The notes under the pieces: generated by a model | Seen by the model: the letters and a program-made list of their open reading frames with translations, nothing else | Told to the model about the DNA's origin: nothing | Databases searched by the model: none | Program-made: the position numbers and the translations under genes | Part shown: positions 7,532 through 16,166 of the stretch, piece by piece | How positions within the stretch are numbered: position 1 is the first letter of the stretch | Layout of the letters: every line of letters begins with the position of its first letter | NCBI GenBank assembly: GCA_946494335.1 | Contig: CAMMBV010000028.1 | Span: forward strand, 1-46,690 | Length of the DNA stretch: 46,690 bases | Reading direction: 5' to 3' | Source of the DNA: an uncultured Ruminococcus sp. | GTDB taxonomy: Bacteria; Bacillota; Clostridia; Lachnospirales; Lachnospiraceae

Positions 7532-8872
7532 ATGCGGATGTATGATTTGATAGAAAAGAAAAAAAACGGATATCCGCTGTCGCCGGAGGAAATCCGTTAT
7601 ATGGTGGACGGGTATGTGCAGGAACGTATTCCGGATTATCAGATGGCAGCCATGCTGATGGCTGTCTGTTGGCGGGGAATGACGGATGAGGAGCTGGCTG
7701 CGCTGACAGACCGGATGGCACATTCCGGAGAGATGGTAGACCTGTCCGGGATTCCCGGGGTAAAAGCAGACAAGCATTCCACCGGAGGGGTGGGGGATAA
7801 GACGACACTGATTGCCTGTCCCGCAGCAGCAGCCTGCGGTGTGAAAATTGCAAAGATGTCAGGAAAAGGGCTGGGGCATACCGGCGGTACGGTGGACAAA
7901 CTGGAATCCATTCCCGGCTACCGAACCAATGTGGACCGGGAGGAATTTTTTGACATCGTAAAAAAATGCGGCATCAGTGTAATCGGCCAGTCAGGCAATC
8001 TGGCGCCGGCGGATAAAAAGATGTATGCCCTCAGGGATGTGACCGCTACGGTAGAAAGCATTCCGCTGATTGCCGCCTCCATCATGAGCAAAAAGCTGGC
8101 GGCGGGCAGCGACTGTATCCTGCTGGATGTAAAAACCGGCAGCGGGGCTTTTATGAAGACAGCCAAAGAAGCGGTAACACTGGCTCGGAAGATGGTGTCC
8201 ATCGGCAGTCATGCCGGCAGAAAGACCGCTGCATTAATTACCGATATGGATGTTCCGTTGGGAAACTGTATCGGGAATTCTCTGGAAGTCTGGGAGGCTG
8301 CTATGACACTGCAGGGCAGAGGACCGGAAGATCTGACGGTTCTGTGTACGGAACTGGCAGCCAGGATGGTACAGATGGCCGGTGAGGAGCCGCTTTCTAT
8401 ATGTCAGGAAAGAGTGCGGCAGGCATTTGCGGACGGGTCAGCCTTTGAAACTTTGCTGGACATGGTTGAGGCCCATGGCGGAGACCGCCGTGTTTTGGAA
8501 GATCCGGATAAAATGGAAAAAGCGCCGTATACGATGGAAGTAAAAGCGCCGGCGGCGGGACGTATCCTGCATATGGACACCCATCAATGCGGCATGGCTG
8601 CCTGTATGCTGGGAGCGGGAAGAGAAAGAAAAGAGGACAAAATTGATTACAGCGCCGGAATCGTTCTGAAAAGGAAAACAGGTTGTAAGATAGAGAAAGG
8701 GGAGACTCTGGCGATACTGCATACCTCCCGCAAAGAGTTGCTGGAAGGAGCTGCGCAAAGATTTCTTGAGGCTGTAACGATTGGAGAAGGGGAGATAGAG
8801 AGAAAACCTTTGATACTGGCGGAAGTGGATGGAAAAACCGTTAAATGGTATGATTCCGGCAGCGACAAATGA
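7532..8872 (+). CDS. pdp: Pyrimidine-nucleoside (thymidine) phosphorylase
   Basis: A 446-residue cytosolic enzyme that splits uridine, thymidine or deoxyuridine with phosphate into base and (deoxy)ribose-1-phosphate. It has the family signature KHSTGGVGDKT at 81-91, which binds phosphate, and SGKGLGHTGGTVDKLES at 110-126, the thymidine/pyrimidine phosphorylase pattern; the length fits. The Gram-positive form is usually the broad-specificity Pdp rather than DeoA, so I use pdp; the two cannot be separated by eye. GTGAGG lies upstream of the ATG. It takes the products of the cdd gene before it, and the lipoprotein gene follows after only 23 bp, so they are likely co-transcribed. Confidence 0.93.
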   Translation: MRMYDLIEKKKNGYPLSPEEIRYMVDGYVQERIPDYQMAAMLMAVCWRGMTDEELAALTDRMAHSGEMVDLSGIPGVKADKHSTGGVGDKTTLIACPAAAACGVKIAKMSGKGLGHTGGTVDKLESIPGYRTNVDREEFFDIVKKCGISVIGQSGNLAPADKKMYALRDVTATVESIPLIAASIMSKKLAAGSDCILLDVKTGSGAFMKTAKEAVTLARKMVSIGSHAGRKTAALITDMDVPLGNCIGNSLEVWEAAMTLQGRGPEDLTVLCTELAARMVQMAGEEPLSICQERVRQAFADGSAFETLLDMVEAHGGDRRVLEDPDKMEKAPYTMEVKAPAAGRILHMDTHQCGMAACMLGAGRERKEDKIDYSAGIVLKRKTGCKIEKGETLAILHTSRKELLEGAAQRFLEAVTIGEGEIERKPLILAEVDGKTVKWYDSGSDK

Positions 8873-8895
8873 AATAAGCAGTAAGGGGACGAAAG

Positions 8896-9960
8896 ATGAA
8901 GAAAAGAATTTTAAAACTGGCAGGCATACTGCTGATGGCGGGTTTTCTTGCCGGATGCGGGAAGAAAGAGAGCACGGAGGATATTGCGCTTATTGTGGAA
9001 GCGTCGCAGGCAGGTTATATGACGAATGCCATTGCCGATGCGGCTTCACAGTATGCGGCTGACAACGGGCTGAAGCTTAAAGAACACGCTGTGGCCAACG
9101 ATACGCCGGACGATTATATGGTATCGGTTCAGGAGGCGGCTGAAGGCGGGGCTTCTATTATTATCGGTTACGGGGAAAAATTTGAAGAACCGCTGTACAC
9201 CATGCAGAAAAAATACAAAGGCGTCAAGTTTCTGATACTGGACGGCGCACCCAGAAAGGCGCAGGGGAAAAAGGCGAAAGTCCGCAAAAATACCCGGGCG
9301 GTAGTGTACAATGAAGCACAGGCAGGTTTTCTGGCAGGCTATGCGGCAGTGGCAGACGGATACCGCAGTCTGGGATTCCTGGGCGGCGAGAAGCAGAGCA
9401 GCGTAGCATATTACGGCAGCGGCTTTGTTCAGGGAGCGGAGTATGCCGCGGCACAGCTGGGGCTTAAAAAGGATGAGGTGACAATCCGGTATGATTATCT
9501 GGAGACGAATGAGATTTCACCTTCTGTGATGGCAAAAGCCAGTCAGTGGTATGAAGAGGGCTGTGAGCTGATCTTTGCCAGCGGCGGTTCCATACCGACG
9601 GCGGTGATAAAGGCGGCGGAACAGAAAAACGGAAAAGTGATTGCATCCGATGTGGTGCAGACCTCAGAAAAACAGGCAGTGGTGTCAACGGCGGTAAAGG
9701 ATGTCAATGATATTGTCTACAATGCCATCGGCAGCGCCTTTGATAAGAGCTACGACGGCGGCAAGCAGGAAAATATGGATTTGACCAATGACGGGGTGGG
9801 GCTGTCCATGGATCAGTCTGTTTTCAAAAGCTTTACCATGGATCAGTATAATGAAATTGTTACAAAAATTGTGGATGGCGATCCCGAAGTAAAAGAAGAA
9901 TATGTAAGTACGGTTAATGAGGAGGGCGCAGTTACCCATCTGACACTGAATTTTGAATAG
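8896..9960 (+). CDS. BMP-family (PnrA-like) nucleoside-binding lipoprotein
   Basis: A 354-residue lipoprotein: basic start, hydrophobic core and lipobox LAGC with Cys21 as the lipid-modified residue. The mature part has the basic-membrane-protein/PnrA architecture of a type I periplasmic-binding fold, including the segment AGFLAGYAAVADGYRSLGFLGG near 144-165, a strong BMP signature. Members bind purine or pyrimidine nucleosides for an ABC importer. Gene order (cdd, pdp, then this) supports nucleoside capture outside the cell feeding salvage inside. The ATPase and permease partners are not in this window, so it must work with subunits encoded elsewhere, or act as a lone receptor. Confidence 0.88.
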   Translation: MKKRILKLAGILLMAGFLAGCGKKESTEDIALIVEASQAGYMTNAIADAASQYAADNGLKLKEHAVANDTPDDYMVSVQEAAEGGASIIIGYGEKFEEPLYTMQKKYKGVKFLILDGAPRKAQGKKAKVRKNTRAVVYNEAQAGFLAGYAAVADGYRSLGFLGGEKQSSVAYYGSGFVQGAEYAAAQLGLKKDEVTIRYDYLETNEISPSVMAKASQWYEEGCELIFASGGSIPTAVIKAAEQKNGKVIASDVVQTSEKQAVVSTAVKDVNDIVYNAIGSAFDKSYDGGKQENMDLTNDGVGLSMDQSVFKSFTMDQYNEIVTKIVDGDPEVKEEYVSTVNEEGAVTHLTLNFE

Positions 9961-9987
9961 GGACGGCAATAAATTTTGCCAAAAAGG

Positions 9988-10016
9988 TTGCATATGTGAA
10001 AAAAGTATGGTACACT
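9988..10016 (+). promoter_or_regulatory. Promoter of the coiled-coil NlpC/P60 gene
   Basis: TTGCAT, 17-bp spacer, TACACT. It implies a 5' leader of about 85 bases before the ATG. Confidence 0.6.
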
Positions 10017-10108
10017 TGTAAACGGAATGGAAAATTATGTTTCGTAATTGTTACAGAAAGATATATAAAATGTGGAACATATAACAACATTACAATAAGG
10101 AGTGTAGT

Positions 10109-11542
10109 ATGAAGAAAAAAGTCTTATGCCTCTTTTTGGCAGCCGTTATTTCATCAGCACAGATCGTATCCGTATTCGCAGACAGGGAAGCGGATCTGAG
10201 AAGTGCGAGAGAAACTACAAGCAGTCAGCTTGATGCGACGAACAGCCAGATAAATGCACTGGAATCACAGAAACAGGCGCTGCAGGCAGAGATCGACCAG
10301 ATGGATGCACAGTTGGTAGACATTATGGTGGCAATCGATGTTCTGACAGACGAGATTTCTCAGAAAGAAGCAGACATCGAGGAGACAAAGGCTGAACTTG
10401 CGGATGCAGAGGCAGACAGAGACAAGCAGTACGAAGATATGAAACTGCGTATCCAGTACATATATGAGAACGGCGGAAGCGATGGCTGGGCTCAGATGCT
10501 GCTGGCGGAAAATGATCTGACTTCTATTCTCAATAAAGCAGAATATACGCAGAAATTATATGATTACGACAGAGAAAGCCTGGAAGAATACAAAGCGATT
10601 GTTCAGGAAGTAAAAGATCTTGGCGACCGTCTTGCTTCTGAAAAAGCGGATCTGGAAGTAATGCAGAACGACTATAAAGAACAGCAGGGTACACTGGAAG
10701 CAGCTCTCGAGGAGAAAAAAGCTACTTCTGCAGATTATGAAAATCAGATTGCAGTTGCTCAGGAGCAGGCAGCTCAGTACAAAGCGCTGATTGAAGAGCA
10801 GACAGCAGAGATTCAGGCAATCCAGGCTGAGAAACAGCGTGCGGCTGAAGAAGCTGCAAGAAGAGCAGCGGAAGAAGCAGCCAGAAAGCAGCGTGCAGCT
10901 GAAGCGGCAGCAAGAGCTGAAGAGGAAAGCGAAGAGTCTTCTGACGACGAATCTTACAGTGATGAAGATAATGACTCAGAAGAATCCTATGATGAATCTT
11001 CCGATTATGAAGAGGATTCCTACAATGAAGATGAATCCTATAATGATGATTCATCCGATGATGAAGACTATTATGAGGAAGATTCCTCTGATGATGAAGA
11101 TTACTACGAGGAAGAATCTTCTGATGAGGAAGATTACTATGAAGAAGAGTCCGATGACTCCTACGAAGAGGAAAGTTCTTCAGGTGCTTCTTACAGCGGA
11201 GCAGGTCAGGCAGTTGCAGATTATGCATGCCAGTTTGTCGGCAATCCCTATGTATGGGGCGGATCAAGCCTTACGAATGGCGCTGACTGTTCAGGATTTA
11301 TCATGAGCGTATATGCGAAATTTGGGGTTTCCCTTCCTCATTCATCAGCAGCGATGAGATCCTGCGGAACAGGAGTATCCTACTCAGAAGCTATGCCGGG
11401 CGATATCATCTGTTACTCAGGTCATGTGGCAATCTATCTGGGTGGAGGTTCCATCGTTCATGCAAGTAATGAGAGAGACGGAATCAAGATCAGCGGCAAC
11501 GCAGCATACAGAACCATCCTTTCTGTAAGACGTGTAATCTAA
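10109..11542 (+). CDS. Secreted coiled-coil NlpC/P60 peptidoglycan hydrolase
   Basis: A 477-residue exported protein. Order: signal peptide 1-24 (cut after VFA); a long heptad-patterned coiled coil at about 30-265 rich in Glu, Gln, Lys and Ala, like the regulatory coiled coils of CwlO, PcsB and SagA; a very acidic low-complexity linker of Ser/Asp/Glu/Tyr at about 270-355; and an NlpC/P60 domain at about 365-477 with a complete triad Cys394 (GADCSGF), His439 (SGHVAIY) and His451 (IVHASN). It should be a DL-endopeptidase acting in wall growth or daughter-cell separation, with the coiled coil as the place for control by an FtsEX-type complex. The ribosome binding site is AAGGAG. It is a single gene with promoter and terminator. 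SagA-like gut enzymes have the same layout. Confidence 0.9.
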   Translation: MKKKVLCLFLAAVISSAQIVSVFADREADLRSARETTSSQLDATNSQINALESQKQALQAEIDQMDAQLVDIMVAIDVLTDEISQKEADIEETKAELADAEADRDKQYEDMKLRIQYIYENGGSDGWAQMLLAENDLTSILNKAEYTQKLYDYDRESLEEYKAIVQEVKDLGDRLASEKADLEVMQNDYKEQQGTLEAALEEKKATSADYENQIAVAQEQAAQYKALIEEQTAEIQAIQAEKQRAAEEAARRAAEEAARKQRAAEAAARAEEESEESSDDESYSDEDNDSEESYDESSDYEEDSYNEDESYNDDSSDDEDYYEEDSSDDEDYYEEESSDEEDYYEEESDDSYEEESSSGASYSGAGQAVADYACQFVGNPYVWGGSSLTNGADCSGFIMSVYAKFGVSLPHSSAAMRSCGTGVSYSEAMPGDIICYSGHVAIYLGGGSIVHASNERDGIKISGNAAYRTILSVRRVI

Positions 11543-11558
11543 TATGAAGTAATGTATG

Positions 11559-11587
11559 GCGGTACAGTTCAGGCTGTACCGCTTTTT
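11559..11587 (+). terminator. Intrinsic terminator after the NlpC/P60 gene
   Basis: GCGGTACAG (11559-11567) pairs perfectly with CTGTACCGC (11574-11582), then TTTTT. Confidence 0.85.
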
Positions 11588-11612
11588 GACGTGTAAAAAA
11601 ATAAAAAAACCC

Positions 11613-11640
11613 TTGCAATTTTAAAAAAACATGTTATAGT
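11613..11640 (+). promoter_or_regulatory. Promoter of clpB
   Basis: TTGCAA, 16-bp spacer, TATAGT. I looked for CtsR (GTCAAA repeats) and CIRCE operators around it and saw none, so heat control is not evident here. Confidence 0.55.
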
Positions 11641-11680
11641 AGTTATAGAACAGATAAAAGCAGTGAAAGGAGATGTTATT

Positions 11681-14281
11681 ATGAATATCAGTAAATTTAC
11701 GCAGAAGTCACTGCAGGCCGTTCAGGATCTGGAAAAAACAGCTTATGAGTTTGGAAATCAGGAGATAGAACAGGAACACCTGCTTTATAATCTTTTACAT
11801 CAGGACGACAGTCTGATATTGAAAATGATTGAGAAAATGGAAATTCAGAAAGAACATTTTCTCGACAGGCTTGAGCAGGCACTGGAGGCCAGGACGAAGG
11901 TTTCCGGTGGAAATCCTTATGTTGGACAGTACCTGAACAAAGCACTGGTCAGTGCGGAAGACGAGGCCAAAAGCATGGGAGATGAATATGTCTCCGTGGA
12001 ACATCTTTTCCTGGCGATGCTTCGGTATCCCAGTCCTTCCGTGAAGAATATCTGGAAAGAATATGGAATTACCCGGGAAAGATTTCTTCAGGCGCTGAGT
12101 ACTGTGCGAGGCAATCAAAGAGTTACCAGTGACAATCCGGAGGCCACTTATGATACCCTGGAAAAATATGGTCAGGACTTAGTGGAGAAAGCCAGAAATC
12201 AGAAACTGGATCCGGTAATAGGACGTGACGGCGAAATTCGGAATGTGGTTCGCATTCTGTCAAGAAAGACGAAAAACAATCCGGTGCTGATCGGAGAACC
12301 TGGCGTGGGAAAAACTGCGGTAGTAGAAGGTCTGGCGCAGCGTATTGTGCGGGGAGATGTGCCGGAGGGTCTGAAAGATAAAAAGATCTTTGCACTGGAT
12401 ATGGGAGCGCTGGTAGCAGGCGCCAAATACCGGGGCGAATTTGAAGAACGACTGAAAGCGGTGCTGGAGGAAGTGCGTAAAAGCGAGGGAAATATTATCC
12501 TGTTTATCGACGAGCTTCACCTGATTGTCGGCGCCGGGAAAACAGAAGGCGCTATGGACGCGGGGAATATGCTAAAGCCCATGCTGGCCAGAGGAGAACT
12601 TCATTGTATCGGCGCAACTACTCTTGATGAATACCGTCAGTATATTGAGAAGGATGCGGCACTGGAACGTAGATTTCAGCCCGTAATGGTGGATGAGCCA
12701 AGCGTGGAGGACACCATCTCAATCTTAAGAGGACTTAAGGAAAGATATGAGGTTTTCCATGGTGTGAAGATCACAGACGGCGCGCTGGTGGCAGCGGCCT
12801 CTTTGTCCCACCGCTACATCTCAGACCGTTTTCTGCCTGATAAAGCCATCGATCTGGTGGATGAAGCATGCGCTCTGATTAAGACAGAAATGGATTCTCT
12901 CCCCACAGAACTGGACGAGATGCGGCGTAAAATCATGCAGATGGAAATTGAAGAGGCGGCCCTTAAAAAGGAGACGGACAAACTGAGTCAGGATCGTCTG
13001 GCGGCTCTTCAGAAAGATCTGGCGGAGCACCGGGATGAGTTTAACGTACAGAAAGCTCAGTGGGAAAATGAAAAAGCATCTGTGGACCGGCTTTCCAGAC
13101 TGAGGGAACAGATTGAAGATATAAACCGTCAGGTGCAGAAAGCTCAGAGTGAGTATAATCTGGAAAAAGCGGCGGAACTGCAATACGGTGAGCTGCCCAG
13201 ACTTCAGGAAGAACTGAGTATGGAAGAGGAAAAAGTCCGGAATGCAGATCTTCGTCTTGTGCATGAAAGTGTGACAGATGAGGAGATTGCCCGCATCGTT
13301 TCCAGATGGACTGGCATACCGGTGGCGAAGCTGACGGAAGGAGAAAGAAATAAAATTCTGGGTCTGGAGGATATCCTGCACCAGCGGGTTGTCGGTCAGG
13401 ATGAGGCTGTGACCAGGGTGACGGACGCTATTCTTCGCTCCAAGGCGGGAATCAAAGATCCCACCAAGCCCATCGGTTCCTTTCTGTTTTTGGGTCCCAC
13501 CGGCGTAGGAAAAACGGAACTGGCCAAGACGCTGGCGCTGAATCTGTTTGATGATGAACAGAATATGGTACGTATCGATATGAGTGAGTATATGGAGAAA
13601 TACTCCGTATCCCGTTTGATCGGAGCGCCTCCCGGATACGTGGGATATGAAGAGGGGGGACAGCTCACGGAAGCGGTGCGCAGGAAACCGTATTCTGTCG
13701 TTCTGTTTGACGAAATTGAAAAAGCCCATCCGGATGTGTTCAATGTACTGCTTCAGGTGCTGGATGACGGCCGGATCACCGATTCTCAGGGCCGGACGGT
13801 GGACTTTAAAAATACCATTCTGATTATGACCTCCAATATCGGTTCCTCCTACCTGTTGGAGGGTATCACAGAAGAGGGAAATATAAAACCGGAATGCGAA
13901 GAGATGGTGCATCAGGATCTGCGAGCGCATTTCAGGCCGGAATTTTTGAATCGTCTGGATGAGATCATTCTCTTTAAACCTCTGACGAAAGAAAATATCG
14001 GCAGAATTGTGGATCTGCAGATCCGAGAACTGAATCTGCGCCTTAAAGACCAGGAACTGTCACTGGAGCTGACGCCGGCCGCTAAGAATCACGTAATTGA
14101 GGGAGGTTACGATCCGGTATACGGCGCCCGTCCTCTTAAGAGATATCTGCAGAAATATGTGGAAACGCTGACTGCGAAAATGATTCTGTCTGGCAATGTG
14201 AAAGCCGGTGATATCATTTCTCTGGATGAGAGAGACGGAGAGCTGGAAGCTGTTGTAAAATGTACAGGAGAAGTAGAATAG
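11681..14281 (+). CDS. clpB: ATP-dependent disaggregase ClpB
   Basis: An 866-residue Hsp100 chaperone that pulls proteins out of aggregates together with DnaK. In order: the ClpN double repeat at about 1-145 ([28 protein letters not shown]), the first AAA+ module with Walker A GEPGVGKT at 205-212 and Walker B FIDELH, a coiled-coil M domain at about 405-520 that separates ClpB from ClpA/ClpC, and the second AAA+ module with GPTGVGKTE from 605 and [14 protein letters not shown]. The C-terminal D2-small domain ends at [12 protein letters not shown]. There is no ClpP-docking IGF-type loop evident, as expected for ClpB. I use the ATG preceded by AAGGAG; the open frame begins six codons earlier at a GTG that overlaps the binding site. 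A DUF4250 peptide follows immediately. Confidence 0.97.
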   Translation: MNISKFTQKSLQAVQDLEKTAYEFGNQEIEQEHLLYNLLHQDDSLILKMIEKMEIQKEHFLDRLEQALEARTKVSGGNPYVGQYLNKALVSAEDEAKSMGDEYVSVEHLFLAMLRYPSPSVKNIWKEYGITRERFLQALSTVRGNQRVTSDNPEATYDTLEKYGQDLVEKARNQKLDPVIGRDGEIRNVVRILSRKTKNNPVLIGEPGVGKTAVVEGLAQRIVRGDVPEGLKDKKIFALDMGALVAGAKYRGEFEERLKAVLEEVRKSEGNIILFIDELHLIVGAGKTEGAMDAGNMLKPMLARGELHCIGATTLDEYRQYIEKDAALERRFQPVMVDEPSVEDTISILRGLKERYEVFHGVKITDGALVAAASLSHRYISDRFLPDKAIDLVDEACALIKTEMDSLPTELDEMRRKIMQMEIEEAALKKETDKLSQDRLAALQKDLAEHRDEFNVQKAQWENEKASVDRLSRLREQIEDINRQVQKAQSEYNLEKAAELQYGELPRLQEELSMEEEKVRNADLRLVHESVTDEEIARIVSRWTGIPVAKLTEGERNKILGLEDILHQRVVGQDEAVTRVTDAILRSKAGIKDPTKPIGSFLFLGPTGVGKTELAKTLALNLFDDEQNMVRIDMSEYMEKYSVSRLIGAPPGYVGYEEGGQLTEAVRRKPYSVVLFDEIEKAHPDVFNVLLQVLDDGRITDSQGRTVDFKNTILIMTSNIGSSYLLEGITEEGNIKPECEEMVHQDLRAHFRPEFLNRLDEIILFKPLTKENIGRIVDLQIRELNLRLKDQELSLELTPAAKNHVIEGGYDPVYGARPLKRYLQKYVETLTAKMILSGNVKAGDIISLDERDGELEAVVKCTGEVE

Positions 14282-14455
14282 ATGATGCCGAAAGACCCAT
14301 ATATGCTGCTCAGTTATCTGAATACACAGCTGCGGGATTATTACAGCAGCCTTTCAGAACTGTGCAGAGAAAAAGACGTGCAGGAGGCGGATATCCGCCG
14401 GAAAATGCTTTCGATTGATTATGAATATGACGAAGGAACAAATCAGTTTATCTGA
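14282..14455 (+). CDS. DUF4250 family small protein
   Basis: A 57-residue protein beginning MMPKDPYMLLSYLNTQLRDY and ending in SIDYEYDEGTNQFI. This matches the DUF4250 family I know from Clostridia, with its PKDP-x-MLLS start and IDY-x-YD-x3-NQF end. The start codon abuts the clpB stop codon, so it is translationally coupled to clpB and made from the same message; the second ATG is an alternative start. Function is unknown; the sequence is charged and helical without membrane segments. A terminator follows. Coupling to clpB suggests, but does not prove, a role linked to protein quality control. Confidence 0.85.
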   Translation: MMPKDPYMLLSYLNTQLRDYYSSLSELCREKDVQEADIRRKMLSIDYEYDEGTNQFI

Positions 14456-14492
14456 TTTGATTTCGCTGAAAATCAAGTGACACTGACAGACT

Positions 14493-14521
14493 AAAAAGGA
14501 ACGGGGTATTCCGTTCCTTTT
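14493..14521. terminator. Bidirectional terminator between the DUF4250 gene and the small membrane protein gene
   Basis: AAAAGGAACGG pairs with CCGTTCCTTTT around GGTATT; A-rich before and T-rich after, so it can serve both the clpB transcript and the converging small gene. Confidence 0.75.
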
Positions 14522-14538
14522 CGTAAATTCACGGACAG

Positions 14539-14694
14539 TTATGGTGATTTCTTTTTCCGGTTGTATTCTTCGATAAATCGGATCTGCTCCTGATCGGACA
14601 CTTCCTGTTCCCCGTCCAGTTTGGAGGCGGAAACGCAGACGAAACAAAGCAGAGCCAGCAAAAGCATTACGATTATAATAATTACCGCTACCAT
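14539..14694 (-). CDS. Small single-span membrane protein of unknown function
   Basis: A 51-residue protein starting MVAVIIIIVMLLLALLCFVC and ending in a charged tail with EQIRFIEEYNRKKKSP. It has one hydrophobic segment (2-22) with almost no residues before it, then about 28 hydrophilic residues, so it would sit as a single-span protein with the tail probably inside. AGGAAAGGAAG upstream of the ATG supports translation, and the frame is closed by a terminator on its 3' side. It is divergent from the next gene. Similar short proteins with a negatively charged DEEQM-R-like tail occur in Lachnospiraceae; I do not know a function. Confidence 0.65.
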   Translation of the reverse strand: MVAVIIIIVMLLLALLCFVCVSASKLDGEQEVSDQEQIRFIEEYNRKKKSP

Positions 14695-14791
14695 AATTTC
14701 TTCCTTTCCTGTCGGTACCTGTTTTCATTATATCAGGAGAAATGGCATTGTATTCATATCGGCATATAATAAAAGAAAAAAGGTTTTTATT

Positions 14792-15274
14792 ATGGCATAT
14801 GAAAATTTTGAGAAGGTGACGGGGACCATCCTGGAGATCAGTCAGGAAGAATCCTGTTGTACATGGAGAATAACCCTGAGAATTAACCGGGACCTGGTGC
14901 ATGTGATTGTCACCGGGGAGACCTGGGTGGTGGATAATGTACGTTTAAGAAGGGGAATGCGGGTTGCGGTATTTTATGATGCATCGCTGCCCACACCGGC
15001 TGTCTTTCCGCCCCAGTACCGGGCGGAAATCGTTACTGCCCTTCGAAGAGATCAGAATGTAACACTCAATTATTTTGATGAAAATCTGACGGCGGAAGAT
15101 AATTCGCTGCAGCTGAATGTCAGCGGGATGACTAATATCGTCACTTCCAATGGCCAGCGGTATCTGTGCAGTCCTGCCAATACAGAGCTTCTGGTGTATT
15201 ATACCGTCACCACCTTCAGTATCCCGCCCCAGACCTCACCTCAGAAAATTATCGTCCTGTGTCCTTATGAATAG
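14792..15274 (+). CDS. Conserved hypothetical protein, beta-rich
   Basis: A 160-residue soluble protein I do not recognise. It alternates short hydrophobic strands with turns (FEKVTGTILEISQEE, WRITLRINRDLVHVIVTGETWVV, RGMRVAVFYD, IVTALRR), which looks like one or two small beta barrels, possibly an OB-like fold. There is no signal peptide, membrane span or metal motif. The open frame reaches back to 14621, but that part overlaps the opposite small gene and its control region; the ATG at 14792 follows an A/G-rich AAAAAAGG site and a TATAAT box (about 14764-14769). It stands alone; a methyltransferase gene follows after 110 bp. Confidence 0.7.
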   Translation: MAYENFEKVTGTILEISQEESCCTWRITLRINRDLVHVIVTGETWVVDNVRLRRGMRVAVFYDASLPTPAVFPPQYRAEIVTALRRDQNVTLNYFDENLTAEDNSLQLNVSGMTNIVTSNGQRYLCSPANTELLVYYTVTTFSIPPQTSPQKIIVLCPYE

Positions 15275-15326
15275 GGAGCACCCCCTTGCCGGAGAAAGCA
15301 TTCGGTGATAAAATGCAAATGGAACA

Positions 15327-15364
15327 CAGCGCCGGCCAAAGACGGATTCAGCATGCCGGCGCTG
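15327..15364. repeat. Perfect 10-bp inverted repeat in an intergenic gap
   Basis: CAGCGCCGGC (15327-15336) and GCCGGCGCTG (15355-15364) form a GC-rich hairpin with an 18-base loop but no T run. It ends about 12 bp before the methyltransferase ribosome binding site and could affect its translation, or be a weak terminator. Confidence 0.6.
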
Positions 15365-15384
15365 CTGGATACAGGAGGAGATGA

Positions 15385-16161
15385 ATGGAAGCGTACCGAA
15401 GTTTTGCCGGAGTCTATGATATGTTCATGGACAATGTGGATTATGACAGATGGAGCGCATATCTGACCGGTCTTTTAAAAGAGGCGGATATCCGGGACGG
15501 ACTGGTGCTGGAATTAGGATGCGGGACAGGCAGTATGACGCTGCGTCTGGCACAGGCGGGATATGATATGATCGGAGTGGATATCTCGGAGGAGATGCTG
15601 CAGATCGCCCAGGAAAAGAAAGAAAAGTCCGGCTGCGATATTTTGTATCTTCTGCAGGATATGACAGAGTTTGAACTGTACGGCACAGTACGGGCGGTGA
15701 TCTGCGTCTGCGATTCGCTGAATTATCTTCTGGAGGAGGAAGAGATTCTGTCCGTTTTCCGTCTGGTCAACAATTACCTGGATCCCGGGGGGCTTTTTAT
15801 CTTTGATTTCAACACCATACATAAGTATGAAACCATGGGAGAGACGACGATAGCGGAGAATCGCCCTGAAGCCAGCTTTATCTGGGAAAACTATTATGAT
15901 GAAAAAGAGCGGATCAATGAATACGATCTGACGCTTTTTATCAGAGAGGGAGAAGGGGAACTCTTTAGAAAATATGAAGAGGTTCATTACCAGAGAGGCT
16001 ATACTCTGGAGAAATTTAAGGAACTTTTAAAAAAGGCGGGGCTGGAATTTCTGTCAGCCTGGGACGGCTTTACAAAAAAACCTCCCGCCCCGGACAGCGA
16101 GAGAATCTGTGTGACTGCCCGGGAACAAGGAAAAGTAAGAAAAGACAGGATAAAGGAGTAA
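15385..16161 (+). CDS. Class I SAM-dependent methyltransferase
   Basis: A 258-residue soluble methyltransferase. Motif I LELGCGTGS at 42-50 binds SAM; the acidic GVDIS after strand 2, ICVCDSLNYLL as motif IV/V and PGGLFIFDFN follow in the right order for the Rossmann fold. The start AYRSFAGVYDMFMDNVDYDRW is typical of the YqeM-like group in Firmicutes. The substrate is unknown; small molecule or tRNA-linked roles are possible. AGGAGG precedes the ATG. Hsp33 begins 5 bp after its stop, so methyltransferase, hslO and nadE form one transcript. Confidence 0.85.
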   Translation: MEAYRSFAGVYDMFMDNVDYDRWSAYLTGLLKEADIRDGLVLELGCGTGSMTLRLAQAGYDMIGVDISEEMLQIAQEKKEKSGCDILYLLQDMTEFELYGTVRAVICVCDSLNYLLEEEEILSVFRLVNNYLDPGGLFIFDFNTIHKYETMGETTIAENRPEASFIWENYYDEKERINEYDLTLFIREGEGELFRKYEEVHYQRGYTLEKFKELLKKAGLEFLSAWDGFTKKPPAPDSERICVTAREQGKVRKDRIKE

Positions 16162-16166
16162 GTAAA

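Noticed and set aside
10722-11306. Overlapping long frames in other phases of the acidic linker (His/Leu-rich and Lys/Met-rich)
   Set aside because: Low-complexity shadows of the Ser/Asp/Glu repeat DNA in the NlpC/P60 gene.
11590-11680. CtsR or CIRCE heat-shock operator before clpB
   Set aside because: No GTCAAA-type direct repeats and no TTAGCACTC inverted repeat are present.
12821-13930. 369-codon minus-strand frame inside clpB
   Set aside because: Antisense shadow; no family features, no ribosome binding site, and clpB is intact.
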